From: Anabas testudineus
Taxonomy: Eukaryota > Chordata > Actinopteri > Anabantiformes > Anabantidae
NCBI RefSeq assembly: GCF_900324465.2
Contig: NC_046617.1
Location: 3,747,223 to 3,811,222, forward strand
DNA: 64,000 nucleotides
Reading direction: 5' to 3'
A program made the translations under genes and the position numbers. This document shows, one piece after another, positions 38,738 through 50,944 of this stretch (within the stretch, counting starts at the first letter, position 1; each line of letters begins with the position of its first letter). The notes under the pieces are model-generated. The model did no database searches. It was not told where the DNA came from and saw only the letters and a program-made list of their open reading frames with translations.

Positions 38738-39743
38738 TTAGCTCTTGCCACCATCCAGGGTGTGCTTGTCAAACAGGTACTCAGCCATCTTGTTCTTGTT
38801 GGCATCCATCTTGGTGAGGTTGGTGATGTAGTCGCCCAGTTTCTTGATCATCTCCACCTGTTCGTTCAGGTAGTGGCTCTCCAGGAAGTCACACAGCTGA
38901 GGACAAGAGGAGACAACACTTACTGGTTTGTTTATGATACTAATGAATCTCTGATCTGAGCATTAAGACACTCTTCATCTAACTTACATGAGGGTCCTGG
39001 TGCTGAGTGGCCAGTTTGTGCAGGTCCAGCAGAGCCTGGTTGACGTTCTTCTCCAGCTGCAGGGCACACTGCATGGCCTCCAGTCCACTGCCCCACTCAT
39101 CACGATCTGGTTTCTATGGAAGAACAAACATTTCATTACAGCAGACTGAAACCTAACAACATTAAACCTTGTGTAAACATTGTACTATGTTCTCATTCTT
39201 CAGTAATGCTACTTTCGCTTAATCTCTGTCTCGTCAATTTTAAAGAATTACCATTATTTGTTAGCCAACAAAGAAATCAATGAATACAGTCCCAATTGAG
39301 CTTTATTAATACACAGTATTCTAACTGATACAGTTTCTTTGTATCAGTTCTCCAGTCTGTACTGACCTTGACATCCTGGAGGAAGACGCGTCCTCCTCTC
39401 TTGTTCTGGAAGGACAGCAGCTTCTCAGCGTGCTCCCTCTCTTCATGACTCTCTTCCTTGAAGAAATGGGCGAAGCCTGGGAGGGCCACATCATCACGGG
39501 AGAAGTAAAAGCCCTGGGACATAATGGAAAACAAGACAAAGACTCTCATCAACTCTCTAAGTGACTCACACAAAAACAAGTAGCAAGAAGACATTATCAA
39601 CAGAAAGCTTTTACACACATATTTGGCACATTTGTTCTCACCATGGAAGTGTAGGTGTAGGAGGCAAACAGCTCCATGTTGACCATCTTATTGATGGCGG
39701 CCTCGCAGTCGCGGTGGTAGTTCTGACGCACTTGGGACTCCAT
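38738..39743 (-). CDS. Ferritin middle subunit, copy F5, intact
   Basis: Exons: 39743-39642, 39513-39367, 39113-38988, 38896-38738; 177 aa, ferroxidase centre complete. Distinguishing residues: K19, S39, E54 (KEES), RVFLQDVK at the end of exon 2 (others have RIFLQD) and DANKNK in exon 4. The polyadenylation signal is at 38526-38531. Introns 1 and 2 are of the F3/F6 class. The exon 2 acceptor is atgtcccag, as in F6. Confidence 0.96.
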
Positions 39744-39821
39744 TTCAGCTTCTAGTAGTGTTCAAAAGAACAGTTGCTTCCAAAAGACTGAGTAGCTGGA
39801 AAAAGCAGGTCGAAGGCAGAA

Positions 39822-39851
39822 GTTCCGTTCAATCGCTGTTGAAGCAAGAAC
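39822..39851 (-). promoter_or_regulatory. Variant iron-responsive element, F5 5' UTR
   Basis: Stem identical to the other copies, but the hexaloop is CAGCGA instead of CAGTGA (one base differs, at 39835). The AGU of the loop contacts IRP1 in known complexes, so binding may be weaker. Whether it is functionally changed cannot be told from sequence. Confidence 0.88.
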
Positions 39852-39902
39852 TCCTTTGTGTTTCTTCCCTGGTGTGAAACAGCAGAGGAGTCACCACCTG
39901 TG

Positions 39903-40035
39903 TTTATACCTCCCTGTTGAATTGGTCAGAGATAACATGACTCTGCACATTTCAGCCAATCACTGAGCTCAGGTAACATGGGACTACATTAATTTATTCT
40001 GACGTGTTAACATCAGTCACTTGCAATGACAAAGC
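39903..40035 (-). promoter_or_regulatory. F5 core promoter and proximal ARE-like site
   Basis: TATAAA on the gene strand at 39908-39903, CCAAT and tgacgtg in between, and ATGACAAAGC at 40026-40035. Confidence 0.65.
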
Positions 40036-40399
40036 ACTTCTGCAGGTTCTAGGGACAACTAACTTCATCTTATTGAAATGAAAATATCAGTATCAATATA
40101 TAAGTTTTTAGTGTAATTTATATGTATATATATATATATATAACAATGATCTGTGATGTATGATGATAATAACCCACATTAAGATTTAGGTTTACTAAAT
40201 TTAATCTTACCAGAACCATTACTTTCTTTTCTTTTAATCAAGGTTATACTGAGTAATGAAACACTAACACGTTACAGTGTTGGCCAGAGATGGTCAGTGC
40301 AGTCAGAAGATAGAAAACATCCCTGATATATTCCAGAAGTCTCTGTAATATTTTAGATGACTACCTATAAAAAAACATTCTTCATAGAGTTGATGAAAA

Positions 40400-42060
40400 C
40401 AGGCTATGTTACAAAGTGCTTCACAAGAGAGACAAAAACACATGATGCCCAACAAGATCAACTTGAGCAAGCACTAGGCAAACAGTGGAGAGGAAAAACT
40501 CCCCCTAGGGAAAGAAACCTCCAGCAAAACCAGGCTCAAGTTAAACGGCTATCTGCCTCAACCGTTTGGGGTGCAGGAAACAGTAATACAAATAAAACTG
40601 TAATACAAACACAACTCACAACAACTACCGCATCGGTCCTTGGGGAGACCAGTTCCAACGTAAAGACATTGTAATCTAATGGAGAGTCTTCCCAAAGACA
40701 GATTTGTTTTAGTTTAAAGAAGATCACAAAAGGCTCGCCGGTAGAGGTATGTTTTAAGGAGAGATTTAAAAGATGTTACTGAGTCAGCTGATCTTATTTC
40801 CTCGGGTAAGTTGTTCCAGAGTTTGGGGGCTCTAACTGAAAAGTCTCTGTCACCTCTAGTTGTCATTCTGACATCAGGGACATACAGAAGATTTCTACCA
40901 GAGGATCTCAGGCTACGTACTAAAATAGCTGGGGGAAAGGCAATGTAGAGCTTTAAAAGTTAATATTAAAATCTTAAAATCAATCCTAAAACATACTGGC
41001 AGCCAGTGTAGGGAAGCTAATACAGGAGTGATGTGATCGTATTTTCTTTTTCTAGTTAAGAGGCTTGCAGCTGAGTTCTGAACAATCTGGAGCCGATTAA
41101 TAGATTTCTGGCTGAGACAGGTGAACAGACTGTTGCAATAGTCAAGGCGTGAGGAAATAAATGCGTGTAAGATTACTTCAGTGTCATGAAATGATAGAAT
41201 TGAATGTATTTTGGAAATATTTCTAAGGTGATAAAAACATGCCTGGACAAGCTTTGTGACATGATGCTCAAAGTTAAGTTTACTATCAAACCAAACACCA
41301 AGACTTTTTGCAGTGGGCTTAGAATTATCTAAGAGAGAATCTGTGCAGGGCAGAATGTGTTTGGCTACACGTTGTGGACTGATGACAACTATTTCTGTTT
41401 TGTCAGAATTCAGCTGCAGGAAATTTTGAGCCATCCAGCTTTTAATCTCATTTATATAGTGATGTAAGAAACTCAGTCCTCCATGATCAGAGATCTTACA
41501 GCTGAGTGTCATCAGCATAGCAATGAAAAGAAACACAGTGTTTACAAATAATATGTCCCAAAGGGAGCAAAGAGAACAAGATTGGCCCCAGCATTCAACC
41601 TTGTGGGACACCGTACTTTACTGGAGAAAAAGACGACTTGTAGTTATTCAAGGTAACACAAGACGATCTGTTGGACAGTTATGAAGAGAACCAGTCCAGT
41701 GCAGTGCCTTCTATTCCAGCCCAGTGCTTTAGCCGGTCTAACAAAATTTGGTGGTCTACTTCATCAAAAGCAGCATTAAGATCAAGGAGGACAAGAATAG
41801 AGCACATACCAGCATCAGAGGCAAACAGAATGTCATTAGTTAACTTCAGTAGGGCGGTCTCTGTGCTGTGATGTTTGCGAAAAACCAGATTGAAATTCGT
41901 CAAAAATGTTATAGTTGTCTGCAGCTAGAAATAAGTGTTTAGACACGTAGTTTTCTAAAATCTTTGATATGAAGGGTAGTTTGGAGATTGGTCTGTAGGT
42001 TTCAGGGGATGAGGGATCTAGACCAGGTTCCTCAAAAGATTTTGCACACATGTACTTTTA
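40400..42060 (-). mobile_element. L2-type LINE, 5'-truncated, with most of the reverse transcriptase
   Basis: Read on the - strand: YRPISKLPFISKILENYVSK (about 41,935-42,000), HHSTETALLKLTNDILFASD then LDLNAAFDEVDHQILLDRL (about 41,720-41,880), LNSDKTEIVVISPQ, LGVWFDSKLNFEHH and SRLDYCNSLFTCLSQKSINR (about 41,080-41,430), and HITPVLASLHWLPV. The order is that of CR1/L2-clade reverse transcriptases. The frame is broken between the two large open parts, around the catalytic YADD region. The 3' UTR runs to about 40,400. It splits the duplicated spacer upstream of F5 (compare 30,560 and 47,460). Confidence 0.8.
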
Positions 42061-42719
42061 AAATAATCTGGCACAATCCCAGTGGACAGAGAAGTATTGA
42101 AAATAATCAGGAGAGAGGGAGCAAGCGACGGTTTCATTTTAGAGACAGTTTGTAGTAGCTCAAATAAGGTCATGGGAGGAAACCTGCTTAAAGTGCATTC
42201 TCTAAAAGGGTGTGAAACTATGACTGGTGAGGAGTTGGGGATAACAGAAGCTCTGATTGATTCTATTTTAGTATCAGCGTATTCAGTATTAGTATTTGAG
42301 TATCAGCATCCTTCTTGTTGCCCTGGTAACAGAGGTCCTTAGATACACTGGATACAGTGACTGAGCAAGAGCAATTGTTTCAGCTGAACTCAGACCTAGA
42401 AGATCACTGGTTTCATGGAGACAGTTTTCAGTAGAGGTCAATGCAGACGTACAAACCTTTCTATCAGGATGTTCTGAAAAGTCAGTAAACAAGTTTGTGT
42501 AAATAACTGTGCTAAGTTTAGCATGTGGCTAATGTTAGTGGACTGATTCTGTTAGCTAATTGGTTGGTAATACTATAGTAACTAAGTAGAAGAAAATGCC
42601 AGTCGCAAATGCTAACTGCAGACAGCCAGCACTGTCATGCAGTTAGCATAACATGGTAATTTACTTCAGTTACTACACAGCAATATCTGAAAAATGTTGT
42701 GACTTTTGCAGGAGTAGGG

Positions 42720-42997
42720 AGTGGATCACGGACTGTCAGAATTGATCCTTTCTTCAACCCCAGTTTTGATGCAAACCCAGCGTTGAACGCACCCTCATTG
42801 TCGAAGCTGTTGAAAATGTAGTGGTGTCCACAGACATACAAAACCTTTGGCAGTCTTTCTGGCACCAGTCCATTTACAATAAAAGTAACCCACAGGTCCC
42901 TCCTCTCTTGCTCTGAGGGTAAATTAAAAAGACTTAAGTGTGGGTTGGCACATACAACAACTGAGCACTTTTTCACTGAGAACGATAGCTGTGCCAT
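42720..42997 (-). mobile_element. THAP-domain reading frame (P-element-like origin)
   Basis: From an ATG at 42997 the - strand encodes MAQLSFSVKKCSVVVC, then SLFNLPSEQERRDLWVTF, then LYVCGHHYIFNSF and FNAGFASKLGLKKGS. This is a complete THAP zinc-finger signature C-x4-C-x39-C-x2-H with the usual core tryptophan. The open frame continues to a stop at 42635 without a recognisable transposase. A stub of the same sequence lies at 31,225-31,310. It could be a fossil P-type transposon exon or part of an unrecognised THAP gene. Confidence 0.7.
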
Positions 42998-43139
42998 GTT
43001 GATGCTATGGCAGTGACTGAGTGCAATGGCAGTAATCCAGTTTTGAGAAAATCCCAGGCAGTCATTGGACAGAGCATGAATTCTTCTTGACGTCAGGAAG
43101 GTGAAGGATTTGGATCGAACTAAACAGCAAATTGTGCAA

Positions 43140-43225
43140 ATACACTTGTCACAGCTCAAATCCAAGACCAAACCTGGAGTAATCATTTAGAGCTAGTTAT
43201 TATTTGAAAATCAATCTCACAGCGC
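43140..43225 (-). mobile_element. Tc1-like terminus
   Basis: Carries the same end sequence as 31,600-31,685 (agaccaaacctggagta, then tatttgaaaatcaatctc). Only the end is left. Confidence 0.5.
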
Positions 43226-43559
43226 ACACCTGGTTAATCACATGTTCACTCGAAGATGCTACTGTATGTTCTGTGTTCACATGGTATAAACACCACAAAG
43301 TAACAGTTTTGTAAAAAAAAAAAGAAATGCACTGTTCAGATTTATTATCAGGGCACATTTTCCTCTTGAGTCTGCTGCTATTTATTCCACAAACAAACTA
43401 GAAATCAGAACTTGATGCTTCAGCAAGATAAACAATTATCAATACAGCACAATGTGTGGCTGTAAACAGTTTATATGACACATTATATTTTACTCATGAC
43501 CCAGCACTATATACAGCATCCTTACCTCCGTCTTCAGGCTGTGCTGTGCTATTTAACTC

Positions 43560-43910
43560 GTTTATAGAGTCCAGAAAAAGAGCAGTATCATGTTCAACTG
43601 AAGATTGAGCTGACTCATTTTAGAGATTCATGAATCCAAAGATTTGGTGACCCAGAACTTAAGACAGCAACCTTACCTTTGTCTGTGCTTTGTCAGGATG
43701 AGGTTCAACTGAAGACTGTGCTGAGTCATTATAGTGACTCAGGAATCCAAAGATTTGACACTATCCCTTGTGCTATTTTGTTCTGTTTTCATCAGTGCAG
43801 CAGTAAGAGGGAGGAGGCTCGTGACCAAGGAAACTTCTGACTGGGATCAGGTGGCAGTCCTCTGAGTTTACCTCACTGCTCTCCTGGATGGAAGAATAAC
43901 AAAGTAACCA
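43560..43910 (+). promoter_or_regulatory. Distal module M4 with paired inverted ARE sites (upstream of F5)
   Basis: Almost identical to M2: TGCTGAGTCAT at 43719-43729 and GTGACTCAGG at 43734-43743, with the same internal tandem duplication before it and the same conserved tail. The L2 LINE inserted between it and F5 puts it about 3.8 kb from the F5 promoter. Confidence 0.5.
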
Positions 43911-43954
43911 AATACCTGATATGATTTACTGAAATTTCATTTTAGTTTAATTAA

Positions 43955-44650
43955 GTTTTCCTTTATATAGCACCAAATCACAACCAAGATCATATCAAGT
44001 CACTTTATAGTTTAGGGCTTGAGGAGAGGAGAGGATCTTGGTGTATCAGTAGACTAATCTATAGCAGCAGCTAAGGGATGGTCCAGAGTCACCTGAGCCA
44101 TCTCTAACTATAGACTTTTGAAAAAAGGAAAATTCTATATTTGGAACCTCTAGGAGGGGAATCTTCTGCATAGTAATGGAAATATATAGAGTGTTTCCTA
44201 ATAATATTGCCTAAGGGGATCACATATAGAGTGAAATAATCGGTCCAAGCACAGAACCCTGTAGAACTCCAAAACTAACTTTTGTGTTTTACATGCACAA
44301 ACTGCAATCTATGTGATAGATAAGATGTAAACAAGTCTAGTGCTGGTTCTTTAATCTCAATGACATGTTCCAGTCTGTGTAATAAAATGTTGTGATCTAT
44401 AGTGGTAAATGCAGCACTAACAAGAAAGAAGTCAGATGTCTGATGCTAAGAGACGATTGTTAGTGACTTTAAAGGGTGCTGTTTCTGTACTATTATTAAC
44501 TTTAAATCCTGGCTGGAAATCTTCCGACAGGTTATTCCTGCACAAGTGGTCATGTAATTGCTTTAAGAAACTACTTTTTCAAGGATTTTAGAGATAACAG
44601 GTAGATTGGATATTACTCTATACTTGGTGAAGTGTAAGTGAAGATATATA
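43955..44650 (-). mobile_element. L2/Rex-type LINE fragment, homologous to 32.46-34.1 kb
   Basis: Same tail (atatagcaccaaatcacaac) and same order of reverse transcriptase remnants as the copy in the F3-F4 spacer, without the 904-bp insertion. Degenerate. The stretch from 44,650 to 45,270 matches 34,110-34,620 and holds nothing else recognisable. Confidence 0.6.
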
Positions 44651-45505
44651 TGTTTTAACCATGTTCTTTTTGCATCCTATGGCTAGAAAAGATTATTGAA
44701 ATAATGAATAGTTAAGATTCACAATGATTTTAAAAAGAGATATTTACACTGGAGAAAAAAACACCTAATAACCTAATAAATAAAATAACTTAAACCTAAT
44801 AACAGTATTTATTATTTTCAGCATTTTTCCCCCTAGACAATCTTTTCCTTTTAATGACTCAATAGAACCATGAAGGTCTGTAATTTTCTTAAGGCTGTCC
44901 ATCAAATTATTAACAAATTTCAGTGTGGATTGATATGGGCTGAGCATCCATTTGCTCTAAAGCCATGCTACTAAAACAACATTGAATCAGTTCTGTGTCA
45001 ACTAACTCTAAATGCTCTAATGTACCATATTAATATATATGAATTGCATCATAATCATGTTTTTAGGCATGGGGTGTACTTACTCTATGAAAGGTAGTCA
45101 CTTTCTTATAGATTTTATTTTGGCTGATCTTCAATATGGTTTCGTATATGAATCTCTACATGTAACTTACCAGACTAATTTACTATTTAAAAATCCCATA
45201 ATTGCGAAATTTAAAGGCAAAATAATAGACAGTATCAAACAGTATCTGATTGGTTTTATGATGCAGACAGACGCCAAAATCCAGCTCAAAATATTTATTC
45301 AGATTAACAGATCAGAATGTTTGTTAAAAATGTCACAAAGAGGAAAAGGACAAAGCTGGAACATGCTAACATCCACCCTTCATATGACATTTCAAACAAA
45401 CAGTAACTCCACTACAACATACGAGAACTTTAGTTGAACAGATCACATAGAAGATTATGTTGAGTGATTGAACTGGAGCAGAAGTCTGTGATGTTCAGAC
45501 TCTGT

Positions 45506-46509
<1,004 letters not shown>

Positions 46510-46587
46510 TTCAGCTTCTAGTAGTGTTCAAAAGAACAGTTGCTTCCAAAAGACTGAGTAGCTGGAAAAAGCAGGTCGAAGGTAGAA

Positions 46588-46617
46588 GTTCCGTTCAATC
46601 ACTGTTGAAGCAAGAAC
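46588..46617 (-). promoter_or_regulatory. Iron-responsive element, F6 5' UTR
   Basis: Canonical, identical to F1. Confidence 0.93.
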
Positions 46618-46668
46618 TCCTTTGTGTTTCTTCCCTGGTGTGAAACAGCAGAGGAGTCACCACCTGTG

Positions 46669-46801
46669 TTTATACCTCCCTGTTGAGTTGGTGAGAGATA
46701 ACATGACTCTGCACATTTCAGCCAATCACTGAGCTCAGGTAACATGGGACTACATTAATTTATTCTGACGTGTTAACATCAGTCACTTGCAATGACAAAG
46801 C
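46669..46801 (-). promoter_or_regulatory. F6 core promoter and proximal ARE-like site
   Basis: TATAAA on the gene strand at 46674-46669, CCAAT and tgacgtg in between, and ATGACAAAGC at 46792-46801. Confidence 0.65.
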
Positions 46802-47499
46802 ACTTCTGCAGGTTCTAGGGACAATTAACTGCATCTTATTGAAATGAAAATATCAATAGGTTTTTAGTGTAATTTATATGTATATAACAATGATCTGTGA
46901 TGTAACCATTTCTCTTTATATGTACATATACTAAACACATCAAAGGAAAACTGTTGACTATTTTAAATAATTACTCTGATGTTGTATTCATTACAATTCA
47001 ATAAATCTTGTCCAAACTGTCTTTAATGTCTGAACACAGGAAGGCAAAGACTTGCAGCTGTAGATGAGGAAGATCATGAAGTGACACTGCAAAAGAACAA
47101 GCAAACAATGAGTTTATGTAAGAAGGTGCACAGTAGGTGTCACTGGTGTTCGGCTCTTTTAACTACCATCCTCTGTAACAAACTCAGACCATCTGGTTCT
47201 GAAAGGCTATAATAAACCACACTGAGATTTAGGTTTACTAAATTTAATCTTAGCTGAACCATCACTTCCATTCTCTCTTCCAGAGTAGCTTATCATTTCT
47301 TCTTTTCATCAAGGTTAATACTGAGTAATGAAACGCTAACACGTTACAGTGTTGGCCAGAGATGGTTAGTGCAGTTATAAGATCCCTGATATATTCCAGA
47401 GGTCTCTGTAATATTTTAGATGACTACCTATAAAAAAACATTCTTCATAGAGTTGATGAAAACAGGCTGAAAATCTTTCTGAAAATGTTGAATGGCTCC

Positions 47500-47790
47500 A
47501 TTTTATACAAATAGATTTTGCAGCTATCCTGCTCATTCCTGCTGTTGATACTCTGTTATTCTGCATTGATGTCCATGTGAACAGCTGAAAAGCACTCTGG
47601 TACAGGATAATCCTAGTTTCGTCACACCATAAAAGTTTCATATTTCCTTCCTTTTTTGCTAATTCTAGCCTGACCTTCTGATTCATAGGCCTACTGTTGA
47701 TGAGATGTTTGGATTTTGTGGTATGGTCTCTGTATTTCTGTTCAATTCTTGAAATAGTAGCTTGTGATACCTTCACCCACTCTGGGAAAG
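47500..47790 (-). mobile_element. Tc1-like transposase remnant
   Basis: The - strand encodes VSQATISRIEQKYRDHTTKS, then NQKVRLELAKK and LLWCDETRIILYQS. These match the N-terminal and first catalytic (DE) blocks of fish Tc1 transposases. A deletion joins the two parts, and the frame then runs into unrelated spacer. The rest of 46,810-48,880 is the duplicated spacer with no recognised gene. Confidence 0.65.
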
Positions 47791-48891
47791 TTACCGGTGA
47801 TGTTATTTTGGTTTTATCTTAACAGCAATACAATGATAAGGACAATTCATTTTTCTCCTATATACTGAAGCCATTTGGGTGTTCAGACCCTCTGTCAGAG
47901 CTTAGTATGTAAATGAGATGTGACCCCCACGCCTCTAGGCAGAAGTAAATACGATGTAGCGGAGTTCGGGTCACAGCCTCCTTCTTGTCACCCTGGTAAC
48001 GGAGAGGTCCTTAAATACACTGGATACAGTGACCGACAGTTTTCAGCAGATTGTGGTTGGTTACATGTAACCAACTTAGACGTGGCATCTGTAAATAATG
48101 TTTGCACAGACGTACAAACACTTCAATAGAACAGGACGTTGATGAACGTTTTGTGGATGTAACTAACGTTATTATGGGAGAGATGATGTGGCTAACGCTA
48201 GCGGGCTAACTGCATATTATCACTGCTCTGTTTTATTTGTATCTTGGTTCATATTAAAACACTTTGAAGTAGTGGAAAGTAACATTAGCTCGGCTCCATT
48301 TGTCAATGATGAATTCAGCTTGGTTTGTGTAATAAAGGCCTGTTTGTTTTGCATAGCAACTTTATGCTGCTACATTAATAATAAAAATACACAACACAAT
48401 GTCTTTCTGGTTTAGAGTTTTAGATGCTTGATACTGGGAGAAAAGTTCAAATTTTTAATAGAACTGTGGAAGGGTGTCTACAGAATATAACGTCAGGTAT
48501 ATGTTTTTTATTTTGTGGTGCTGGTGCCTCCCTGGATGCAGGAAATAAGCTGTTATTTCAGTCGGTGTGGTTGATGGATTCAGAGCTAGTTAAGTTAAGA
48601 CCACCTCACTGAACCAGGATACTCAGGTGACAGGTCCACAAAAACTTTCTCAAAGATCTTCCATGATCCACATACCCTCTACTATGAGACACACTCAAAT
48701 AAGTGGTTGGTATTTAGATAACATCCTTCACCATTAATTGAATAGCTATAATTGTCATATATACACTGCAGTACTGATCCTGAACTCCATTACTACAGTT
48801 ACTACACAGCAATATATCAAAAATGTACTTACTGTTGGAATAGTATAATAGGGAAACTTTAATGGTATTTACTATTTATTCCACAAACAAA

Positions 48892-48930
48892 CTCCTCTCC
48901 TTAACTCTCCAGGAGAGTTAAGGAGAGGAG
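48892..48930. repeat. Perfect 19-bp palindrome with 1-base spacer at a deletion joint
   Basis: CTCCTCTCCTTAACTCTCC, one A, then its exact reverse complement. By comparison with the F5-F6 spacer it sits where the sequence jumps from about 43,400 to about 44,020, so the segment carrying the distal ARE module is missing here. Confidence 0.85.
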
Positions 48931-49510
48931 AGGACCTCTGTGTATGGGTGAGTTATTGGGACATCAAATCAATAGTTAATTACAATAGGGCAGTCTGAAA
49001 GTAACAAATGCATGAACTGTTTTTTTAGCATCACTTAACAAATTTAATAATATTCCTCAGGTGGAAGGAGATCATTATTAAACATCATGCCTGCGGTTTT
49101 TAGGACCAAATAAAGTAAAGATGTTTGAATTTAGGAGATGAAAAATTAGAGGACATGCAGGCCTTTTGTTAAGCTCAATTAATTGATCAGTTTCTTCTGG
49201 TTTTATAGATAAATATAGCTGGGTATCGTCTGCATAGCAATGGAAATGTATAGAGCGTTAATATTGTGTAAGGGGGGGGGGGGGTCATATAGAGTGAAAA
49301 GAATCAATTAGGGACTTTATATAGTGCTGTTTGTGTACTATGATGAACTTTAAAACCTGACTGGAAGTCTTGCGACAGGTTATTCCTGCACAGGTGGTCA
49401 TATAATTGCTTTAAGAAACTAATTTTCATGGATATTAGAGTTGACAGATAGATCGGATATTGGTCTATAATTGGTCAAGCGTAGGTGAAGATATATATGT
49501 TTGAACCAAA
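48931..49510 (-). mobile_element. L2/Rex-type LINE fragment, third copy
   Basis: Homologous to 44,020-44,650 and 32,530-34,110, more decayed. It contains a run of 13 G at 49272-49284. Confidence 0.5.
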
Positions 49511-49599
49511 ATGTGTTCTGAGTTCTGTTTCTATACTATGGCTATAAAATATATTATTGAAATAATGAATAGTTAAGATTCGCAATGATTTAAAAAGCA

Positions 49600-50398
49600 G
49601 GTCCACCAGAGGATGGTTGATGTTCTTCTCCAGCTGCAGGGCACACTGCATGGCCTCCAGTCCACTGCCCCACTCATCACGATCTGGTTTCTATGGTAGA
49701 ACAAACATTTCATTACAGTGGACTGAAACCTCACTATATTCAACTTTCTTAACAAACCATGTTCTCTCTGTACATCAATGCTGGTCTCCATCACTTCTCA
49801 GTGGGTCAAATGGGAGAAAACATGTGGCACAACACTGCATATTAATCCCAGGTTCCTCTGACCCAAGCCACTGACATGTCATAACAGCCCAGTTCTCCAG
49901 TCTGTACTGACCTTGACGTCCTGGAGGAAGATGCGTCCTCCTCTCTTGTTCTGGAAGGACAGCAGCTTCTCAGCGTGCTCCCTCTCTTCATGACTCTCTT
50001 TCTCGAATAAATAGGCGAAGCCTGGGAGGGCCACATCATCACGGCAGAAGTAAAAGCCCTGTGAGGGGACAGAAGCGGTGACAAGACAAAAAGTTTACTA
50101 GAAAAAGTCATCATTGTTATTTGGTGAAATAAAAATACAAACACTGTGGCAAGCAGAGATACACTGTTAGGACATCTGTAATGACATTTCAGAGTCTAGT
50201 TGGTTTAGACACATCATCACACATCATAAGAAAGATCATATGAGAATATACTACAAAGTGCATACAACACATAGCAGATAAAGTGTCATTGTTCTCACCA
50301 TGGAAGTGTAGGTGTAGGAGGCAAACAGCTCCATGTTGACCATCTTATCTTATCTTATCGCAGTCACGATGGTAGTTCTGACGCACTTGAGACTCCAT
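49600..50398 (-). pseudogene. Ferritin middle subunit, copy F7, truncated pseudogene
   Basis: Three exons remain: exon 1 at 50398-50299, exon 2 at 50058-49912 and the first part of exon 3 from 49690 to about 49,600. The rest of exon 3, exon 4 and the 3' UTR are gone, replaced by LINE-derived spacer. Exon 1 is 100 nt instead of 102: the codons after HRDC are replaced by a GATAA-repeat stretch (gataagataagataag on the gene strand), which brings a stop and shifts the frame. Exon 2 is open but changed ([12 protein letters not shown] for [12 protein letters not shown]). Introns and 5' UTR are of the F4 class. Confidence 0.92.
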
Positions 50399-50516
50399 TG
50401 CAGCTGGTGTTTTGCTTTTTTTTGACATAATTGTACAAAAATATAGCTTTTAGTAGAGTTCAAGTAGAAAAAGGTTGAGTAGTAGAGTAGCTGGAAAAAG
50501 CAGGTCAAAGGCAGAA

Positions 50517-50546
50517 GTTCCGTTCAATCACTGTTGAAGCAAGAAC
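50517..50546 (-). promoter_or_regulatory. Iron-responsive element of pseudogene F7
   Basis: Still canonical in stem and loop although the coding region is lost. Confidence 0.9.
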
Positions 50547-50597
50547 TCCTTTGTGTTTCTTCCCTGGTGTGAAACAGCAGAGGAGTCACCACCTGTG

Positions 50598-50731
50598 TTT
50601 ATACCTCCCTGTTGAGTTGGTGAGAGATAACATGACTCTGCACATTTTCAACAAATCGCTTAGCTCAGGTAACATGGGACTACATTAATTTCTTCTGATT
50701 TGTTAACATCAGTCACTTGCAATGAGAAAGC
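50598..50731 (-). promoter_or_regulatory. F7 promoter, proximal ARE-like core lost
   Basis: TATAAA is kept at 50603-50598 on the gene strand. The site at 50722-50731 reads ATGAGAAAGC, breaking the invariant TGAC of the ARE core. Confidence 0.6.
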
Positions 50732-50944
50732 ACTTCTGCAGGTTCTAGAGCTCAATTCACCTTCATCTTATTGAAATGAAAATATCACTAGGTTTTTAGT
50801 GTAATTTATATGTATATAACAATGATCTGTGATGTAACCATATCTCTTTATATGTACATATACTATACTATATACTATTTTATTCACTACAATTGAATTA
50901 ACCTTATCCAAACTGTCTTTAATGTCTGAACACATGAAGGCAAA

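Noticed and set aside
49272-49284. Run of 13 G as a possible G-quadruplex regulator
   Set aside because: It is a length-variable homopolymer inside a decayed LINE and is absent from homologous copies.
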